From positions 1 through 36,036 of the forward strand of contig QZKK01000090.1 in assembly GCA_003599475.1 (NCBI GenBank): DNA of 36,036 nucleotides. Reading direction: 5' to 3'. This document shows positions 31,549-36,036 of this stretch, piece after piece. Both the position numbers and the translations under genes were made by a program. The stretch comes from Desulfobacteraceae bacterium. Its GTDB lineage: Bacteria > Desulfobacterota > Desulfobacteria > Desulfobacterales > SURF-15. Below the pieces are notes generated by a model. It was given only the letters and a program-made list of their open reading frames with translations, was not told the DNA's origin and searched no databases. The first letter of the stretch is position 1. The number at the start of each line of letters is the position of its first letter.

Positions 31549-32103
31549 CTAATCTATAGCCCGAATCCCACCGGACTGTTGGCTCGCCTCTTCCGTTTTT
31601 TTGAATGCCCTAGCCTTCAAATAACTCTCCTTGAATTGTACAGCCATACGAATGACAAGGAGCAGCGTTCCCAAAGCCATACCCGTTGCAAAAGGCCAAA
31701 CCGGCCAGAAAAGGGTCACTGTCGTCATGCCGCTCGAGTAGGCAAGCGTCGAGTACCAGAGCAACTCCCCGAAAACAAAAGTGGTCACGAGAATTCCCAA
31801 AGCCAGAGTGATGCAATCTAGAACGAGTCCTGCTTTCCGGTTTTTCAATTTTAGAACGAGGATGTCCACCGTGATGTGACTTCTTCCTGTCTGCACGGCG
31901 GCAAGGCTTAAGAAGGCCACAAGAACGACAAGGTTTTCCGTCACGTCTACGACGCCTTGCCAGGAACGGTTCAGGATCAATCGTCCCAGTATCTCAGAAG
32001 TGATAAACAGAGCGATCGCTACAGTCATTAATCCCGGGATGTCTAATGAAAATACCCTTTCGATTTTGTCGTAGAAAGAAGATTTTTCAATTCTCTTCTC
32101 CAT
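31549..32103 (-). CDS. dctQ: TRAP transporter small permease DctQ
   Basis: A 184-residue inner-membrane protein with four hydrophobic segments (about 23-45, 56-74, 92-116, 132-152). The family signature region WQGVVDVTENLVVLVAFLSL and QTGRSHITVDI is clear. The small subunit supports assembly of DctM and docking of DctP. The ATG at 32103 is preceded by AAGGGGGGGAG. It lies 44 bp after the flavin oxidoreductase stop, so the usual dctP-dctQ order is interrupted by that enzyme gene. The C-terminal tail is charged and cytosolic by prediction. Confidence 0.93.
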   Translation of the reverse strand: MEKRIEKSSFYDKIERVFSLDIPGLMTVAIALFITSEILGRLILNRSWQGVVDVTENLVVLVAFLSLAAVQTGRSHITVDILVLKLKNRKAGLVLDCITLALGILVTTFVFGELLWYSTLAYSSGMTTVTLFWPVWPFATGMALGTLLLVIRMAVQFKESYLKARAFKKTEEASQQSGGIRAID

Positions 32104-32147
32104 TGGCTCCCCCCCTTCTTTCTTTCTCTTTTTGTACCTTACGGATC

Positions 32148-34106
32148 TTATAGTTTCCTCCCGACCATTGACCCTTCGTAGATTGCCTCTTTGATAATGC
32201 GGGGGCTTTCGCAGTCCCCGATGCAGTATAGTTCCAGGTCTTTCCCTTCGAAAGAATCGGCCAGAGCCCGTTCCGGCTTCGCCCCCAAGGCCAGGATCAC
32301 CCGATCGGCACCAATCATCCTCTCTTCGTCACTTTTTTTATCCCGGGTCAAAACCCCTTCTTCCGAAATCCTCACGACCTCCTGATTGCTCCAAACGGAC
32401 ACCCTGAATGTTTCCAGATTTTCCAGGAGAATCATGCGGTGAATGGCCTGCATGTCCATTGCCGCCGCTCCGGGCCGGATTTTGATGATCGTCACCTGGT
32501 TTCCTCTCTCAGCGAGGTATTCTGCGGTTTCACAGCCGACCATGCTTCCGCCGATCACGACCACCCTCTCTCCTTCGATTTTCACCTTGCCGGCCAGCAC
32601 GTCCCATGCATTTACCGTCTTTTTCTGATCATCTCCAGGAATCTCAGAAGCGAATGAGGTTGAGCCTGTCGCCATAATGACAGCATCGGGACTGGTTTTT
32701 TCTATCAGACTCGGGGTGACTTCGGTATTCAGTACGATCCTGACGTTGAGCTTCTCCAACTGATTGACTAAATAGTCTTTGATCCAGAGGATCTTCTCTT
32801 TGCCGGGCGCTGCGGAGGCGATGGGCAGATTGCCTCCGAGTTTTGGGGCCTTTTCATAGAGCGTTACTTCGTGCCCTCGCAGAGCCGAAATCCGGGCAGC
32901 TTCCATCCCGGCAGGTCCTCCCCCCACCACCATGACCTTTTTTCTGATTTCCGCCTGGTCCACCTTGGCAAACTCTCTCTCCCTTCCAACCGATGCATTC
33001 ACCGTGCATCGACGAACTCCCTGTCTTCCTGCCGCAGAAGGGGTCATGCATTCGAAGCATGAGATGCAGGGTCGAATATCTTCTGTTCTGCCTTGCCTGC
33101 TCTTGTTTGGCCATTCAGGATCGGCTAAAAGCGGTCGTGCTAGCCCGATCAGGTCCGCTTTCTCCTCGTCGAGAACTTTTTCGCAAAAGGCCGGGGTCTT
33201 TAATCCCCCGCCTCCAATGACCGGAATGCTCACTTCCTTCTTTACAGCATCCCAGAGATACGCCTTCCATCCCTCAACCTGCCGCATGGTATCTCGCGAT
33301 TTCGCAGCGCTCTCGTAGATCCCTGCTGAAACACTGATATAGGCCAGGCCGGTATCCGCAATCCTCTTCGCGATTTCGGGAGAATCCTTGATGGTAATAC
33401 CCCCCTCCACGAATTCCTCGGCGCTGATCCGCATACCGATCGGATACCCGTCTCCTACGCTCTCTTTCACCCGCCTGATCAACTCCAGGGGAAATCTCAG
33501 CCGGTTTTCCAAACTTCCCCCGAATTCGTCCACTCTCTTGTTCATAAAGGGGGAGATGAACTGATTGATCAAATAACCGTGGGCTCCGTGAAGTTCCACC
33601 ATGTCGTAGCCGACTTTCTTCGCCCGGATCGCAGCTTGAGCAAATTTTTCGATGACCTGATAGATTTCTCCCTTTTCCAGCGCCCGTGCGCTAGGATAAA
33701 ATTCACCCATGTGTCGGGTCCGCAAGGGAGAGGAAGATACCGGCTGTTGTCCTTCCAGAGTGACTGGATATTTTTGCCTTCCTGGATGGTTGAGCTGAAT
33801 GCATACCCTGGCTCCGGAAGCATGGATGGCCTCGACAAGCTCAAAGTGCCCTGCGAGAAACAGGTCCGAGTCCAATACAAGCTGGTTCAAAGCGATTCTT
33901 CCCTCGACGGAGACATTGCCGAGTTGAACCAATCCTACGCCCCCTTTTGCCCTTTCTACGAAGTGATCGATCGTTCGATATGTCACTTCTCCGCTGATAC
34001 TGGCGTAAGAGGTTCCCATCGGAAGCATAACCAATCGATTCTTTAGTTTGATTTTAGCGATTCTTGCAGGACTGAAAAGCTTTGGAAAAAACTCATTTGT
34101 AACCAT
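32148..34106 (-). CDS. Fe-S flavin oxidoreductase, 2,4-dienoyl-CoA reductase/enoate reductase-like, second copy
   Basis: A 652-residue FadH/enoate-reductase-type enzyme. The FMN barrel (about 1-350) has LFSPARIAKIKLKNRLVMLP and ELHGAHGYLINQFISPFMN; the [4Fe-4S] site is CISCFEC with a fourth Cys 13 residues on; FAD (VVGGGPAGMEAA) and NAD (VVIGGSMVGCETAE) domains follow. It should reduce an activated C=C bond using NAD(P)H. It is clearly diverged from the enzyme at 20337-22316, so the two likely use different substrates. The ATG at 34106 follows GAGGA; a GTG at 34118 has no better site. It lies between dctP and dctQ, which ties it closely to the imported compound. Confidence 0.91.
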   Translation of the reverse strand: MVTNEFFPKLFSPARIAKIKLKNRLVMLPMGTSYASISGEVTYRTIDHFVERAKGGVGLVQLGNVSVEGRIALNQLVLDSDLFLAGHFELVEAIHASGARVCIQLNHPGRQKYPVTLEGQQPVSSSPLRTRHMGEFYPSARALEKGEIYQVIEKFAQAAIRAKKVGYDMVELHGAHGYLINQFISPFMNKRVDEFGGSLENRLRFPLELIRRVKESVGDGYPIGMRISAEEFVEGGITIKDSPEIAKRIADTGLAYISVSAGIYESAAKSRDTMRQVEGWKAYLWDAVKKEVSIPVIGGGGLKTPAFCEKVLDEEKADLIGLARPLLADPEWPNKSRQGRTEDIRPCISCFECMTPSAAGRQGVRRCTVNASVGREREFAKVDQAEIRKKVMVVGGGPAGMEAARISALRGHEVTLYEKAPKLGGNLPIASAAPGKEKILWIKDYLVNQLEKLNVRIVLNTEVTPSLIEKTSPDAVIMATGSTSFASEIPGDDQKKTVNAWDVLAGKVKIEGERVVVIGGSMVGCETAEYLAERGNQVTIIKIRPGAAAMDMQAIHRMILLENLETFRVSVWSNQEVVRISEEGVLTRDKKSDEERMIGADRVILALGAKPERALADSFEGKDLELYCIGDCESPRIIKEAIYEGSMVGRKL

Positions 34107-34185
34107 GTTTCCTCGCACCCTGTCTGGACATCACGGATGTGCCTCGGCAAATGCCCATTCGCCCGAAGTCCGGAAACCCGATGTT

Positions 34186-34222
34186 TCTCCCATCCCCCTT
34201 TTGCCAAACGGGGGATGGGAGA
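34186..34222 (-). terminator. Strong 13-bp hairpin between dctP and the flavin oxidoreductase gene
   Basis: TCTCCCATCCCCC (34186-34198) pairs perfectly with GGGGGATGGGAGA (34210-34222) around an 11-nt loop. It lies 50 bp past the dctP stop at 34273 and 80 bp before the next start. No long T-run follows on the minus strand, so it may stabilise the dctP mRNA or pause transcription rather than end it fully. A weaker AT-rich hairpin (AAATCTT/AAGATTT, 34232-34251) precedes it. Confidence 0.55.
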
Positions 34223-34272
34223 CAATTTCAAAAATCTTTCGATGAAGATTTCAGTTAATCACACCGGGTCCC

Positions 34273-35376
34273 TTATTGATATTTTATTCCGGGAACCCCT
34301 TTTGGATACTTTGCAATGACTTCTTCGCGAATCTTTACAAAATCCTTGAGACCCGTCTTTGCAGCCTCGTAATTTCCAGATCTTTTGGCCCAGCTGTCCC
34401 ATACGGCTTCCGCTTTATCGGCCAACTTGGCTCTTTCACCCTTAGGGAAGTGAATAACTTCGATGTTCTTTTCTTTGATCACCTTGTCCGCTGCGGCGAT
34501 CCGCTCGGGTATGTGCTGAAAGTCCCACATGAAGGCAGCGGAGTCATCGATTACACTCTGCACCACCTTCTGCAGATCCTCCGGGAGCTCATTCCATGCA
34601 TCCTTATTGATAAAATACAGGGTCGGCGCAGCTCCCATGTCCATATCGAGAATCATGTACTTCGAGATCTCATCCACTTTGTAAGCGTGGAAGGTTAAAC
34701 GCGAATGGGCGGCCATGTCGACGATCCCCGTATCCAGGGCGGAATACATCTCGGTAACCGGCACCGTCATGGGAATTGCCCCAAAATGTTTGAGTACCTC
34801 GCCGAGATCCGGCATGACTCGAATACGAAGCCCTTTGAGATCATCTACGGACCGGACGGGTTTCTTGCCTATGAGATTATACCCCTCATTTTCATAAGCC
34901 CCGCCATAAACACAGTTGAACTTCTTCAATTCGTCCACGTAAGGTTTCGATTCTACAAACACCCGGTTGTACACGATAACCGATTGATCCAGGCGCGGCG
35001 GCGCAAGGAACGGTAAAAAAGTCGAATTGGCCATCGGGGTTTCACCCGGCGTATAGGCGGGCACATGACCGACCACATCCGCCAATCTGGTCTTGACCGC
35101 CATCATCATCTCCTTGGGGCCGCAGATCTCATCCACCCAATACATTTTCACCTTGATTCGGCCGTTCGACCTCTTCTCGATCTGCTCGCTCCACCATAAT
35201 TGGCAAGGACCCAGAGATTTGTTGCCTGGATTCGTATGACTTGCAAATTTCCAGTTGAACACCTTCTGTTCAGCAGCCGCCGCTTCTGTTGTGAAAAAGC
35301 CCGCAGAGAGCATCCCGGCCAGCAAGATAACTGCACACGCGGTTATCATCCAATTACTCATCGATTTTTTCGCCAT
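34273..35376 (-). CDS. dctP: TRAP transporter substrate-binding protein DctP, second copy
   Basis: A 367-residue periplasmic binding protein with a Sec signal peptide (about residues 1-35; MAKKSMSNWMITACAVILLA, cleavage near AAA-EQK). The mature chain has the DctP core KGLRIRVMPDLGEVLKHFGA with the carboxylate-clamping Arg and MTVPVTEMYSALDTGIVDM. Conserved with the first copy are Cys in GPCQLWW and EICGPKE, both unusual in a periplasmic binding protein. The ATG at 35376 follows AAAGGAGA. It heads the dctP-flavoenzyme-dctQ-dctM segment. Differences from the copy at 27687-28778 cluster around the PFLAPPRLDQ and AAHSRLTFH regions, which may alter ligand choice. Confidence 0.94.
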   Translation of the reverse strand: MAKKSMSNWMITACAVILLAGMLSAGFFTTEAAAAEQKVFNWKFASHTNPGNKSLGPCQLWWSEQIEKRSNGRIKVKMYWVDEICGPKEMMMAVKTRLADVVGHVPAYTPGETPMANSTFLPFLAPPRLDQSVIVYNRVFVESKPYVDELKKFNCVYGGAYENEGYNLIGKKPVRSVDDLKGLRIRVMPDLGEVLKHFGAIPMTVPVTEMYSALDTGIVDMAAHSRLTFHAYKVDEISKYMILDMDMGAAPTLYFINKDAWNELPEDLQKVVQSVIDDSAAFMWDFQHIPERIAAADKVIKEKNIEVIHFPKGERAKLADKAEAVWDSWAKRSGNYEAAKTGLKDFVKIREEVIAKYPKGVPGIKYQ

Positions 35377-35419
35377 TTTTTTCTCCTTTCGTTATGCTGT
35401 TTGAACGACCCCCCAAAAG

Positions 35420-35442
35420 ACCAGGACTATTCTGTCCCTGGT
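35420..35442. repeat. Short inverted repeat upstream of dctP
   Basis: ACCAGGAC (35420-35427) and GTCCCTGGT (35434-35442) can pair with one bulged base around a 6-nt loop, 44 bp upstream of the dctP start. The 273-bp gap 35377-35649 contains no convincing gene and no clear -35/-10 pair on the minus strand. This is the only structure seen in it. Confidence 0.35.
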
Positions 35443-35649
35443 ACTCCCCTGTCGGTACTTCACTGCACTTCAGTCTCATCATGCAGCCCTTATTGAATCG
35501 GGTTAGCATTCTCCAGTTCGTCGTGCCGACTTTAACAACGGTTTTTATCAAGCAGTGCATTTTGTCTGATCCAGGCTCGATAAGCTCTTTTACTCCCATG
35601 CCATCGAAACCGCTCATACCCACGTATGCATCCATACTTCTGCACTGCT

Positions 35650-36036
35650 CTAATTTCTTGCGGATGGATCGACACCTCGCCTTCGCGTTTCATCGGTGAC
35701 GGGTCGAATTTTAGAAAAAGGATACTTCTCGTGGTCTATTTTATCGGGCTTGGGCCCATGCAAATCCAGAAACACACCCCTTGTATCCTTTGGATGCAAA
35801 GTCCCCACCATGAAGGGACCTCCTTCGATTGCCTTTAAGACCCTGATCCCTTTACTCCTGGCATCCTCGAGTGCTTGCTCGAAATCCGGGACATCGATGA
35901 ACAAGCCCCCCAACCCTTCCCCTCTTTTCTGAATTGCATCGTAAACCGCTCCTCCAGGTATCCCTTCGATGAGTTCGACCCAGTCCATCCCCGGGACGTC
36001 ACGCGCGACCGACCCGATCGTTCCCATTCGCGTGTA
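35650..36036 (-). CDS. VOC (glyoxalase/methylmalonyl-CoA epimerase-like) protein, C-terminal part, cut by right edge
   Basis: The visible 128 residues are the second beta-alpha-beta-beta-beta module of a vicinal-oxygen-chelate protein; the frame stays open past base 36036, so the ATG at 36027 is probably internal. GEGLGGLFIDVPDFEQALED, KGIRVLK and VGTLHPKDTRGVFLDLHGPKP follow the methylmalonyl-CoA epimerase pattern. The metal-binding His expected in GEGIHHI is replaced (GEGLGGL), and the terminal Glu ligand region reads FLDL, so it is not a standard epimerase. About 30 residues after the fold are charged. It is the first visible gene of the right minus-strand block, 273 bp before dctP. A role with a CoA-linked or dicarboxylic intermediate is possible. 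Confidence 0.72.
   Translation of the reverse strand, partial: YTRMGTIGSVARDVPGMDWVELIEGIPGGAVYDAIQKRGEGLGGLFIDVPDFEQALEDARSKGIRVLKAIEGGPFMVGTLHPKDTRGVFLDLHGPKPDKIDHEKYPFSKIRPVTDETRRRGVDPSARN

Noticed and set aside
35354..35635. 93-residue minus-strand open frame before dctP
   Set aside because: It overlaps the dctP start and its ribosome site, has no good ribosome site of its own, and shows no family pattern. A real small protein cannot be fully excluded.
1..36036. CRISPR arrays, tRNA or rRNA genes, insertion sequences, phage genes
   Set aside because: I looked for regularly spaced repeats, cloverleaf-like genes and transposase or integrase motifs and saw none. The only notable duplication at DNA level is the remnant at 26109-26329.

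Overview
The window looks like chromosomal DNA from an anaerobic bacterium, most likely a sulfate-reducing or syntrophic member of the Desulfobacterota (former Deltaproteobacteria). That placement is an inference from gene content: two desulforedoxin-type mini-proteins, Fe-S flavoenzymes of the 2,4-dienoyl-CoA reductase type, an ADP-forming acyl-CoA synthetase, three class III CoA-transferases, a DUF6125-type protein, a soluble DmsAB-like molybdoenzyme and a TRAP transporter. No rRNA, tRNA, CRISPR array, transposase or phage gene was seen. Coding density is very high and no gene-free stretch exceeds 300 bp. The longest are 26089-26368, which holds a gene remnant, 35377-35649 and 5928-6142.

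Left block (1-5927, all minus strand). Read in transcription order it holds a ferredoxin-nitroreductase fusion, a diaminopimelate decarboxylase (lysA), a GntR/FCD regulator, a D-2-hydroxyacid dehydrogenase, a GlcG/HbpS-like protein, a second D-2-hydroxyacid dehydrogenase, and the N-terminal part of a zinc alcohol dehydrogenase that runs off the left edge. The regulator followed by dehydrogenases suggests an inducible hydroxyacid or polyol catabolic operon.

Centre (6043-7687, plus strand). A lone YtcJ-like amidohydrolase has its own good sigma-70-type promoter. It is the only plus-strand gene and converges on the right block with a 4-bp overlap.

Right block (36036 down to 7684, all minus strand). 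About 28 kb of co-oriented, tightly spaced genes look like one catabolic island. In transcription order: a VOC protein (cut by the right edge), TRAP binding protein, Fe-S flavin oxidoreductase, TRAP DctQ and DctM, SDR, TetR regulator, second TRAP binding protein, CoA-transferase, a decayed duplicate of a flavin oxidoreductase 3' end, DmsB-like Fe-S protein, DmsA-like molybdoenzyme, SDR, second Fe-S flavin oxidoreductase, TIM-barrel isomerase, ThDP enzyme, GlcG/HbpS-like protein, SDR, DUF6125 protein, MFS carrier, ADP-forming acyl-CoA synthetase, two crotonases, two desulforedoxin-like proteins and a coupled pair of CoA-transferases. A plausible reading (inference) is uptake of an organic acid by TRAP and/or MFS, CoA activation by the class III transferases, reduction and oxidation by the Fe-S flavoenzymes, SDRs and molybdoenzyme, hydration by crotonases, and ATP recovery by the ADP-forming synthetase. 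The substrate cannot be read from the sequence.

The most notable points are: a recent partly deleted duplicate of one flavoenzyme gene; a coupled CoA-transferase pair in which one member has Cys at the catalytic Asp position; a crotonase lacking one catalytic Glu; a cytoplasmic DmsAB-like pair without Tat signal or membrane anchor; tandem desulforedoxins; and many paralogous pairs along the locus.
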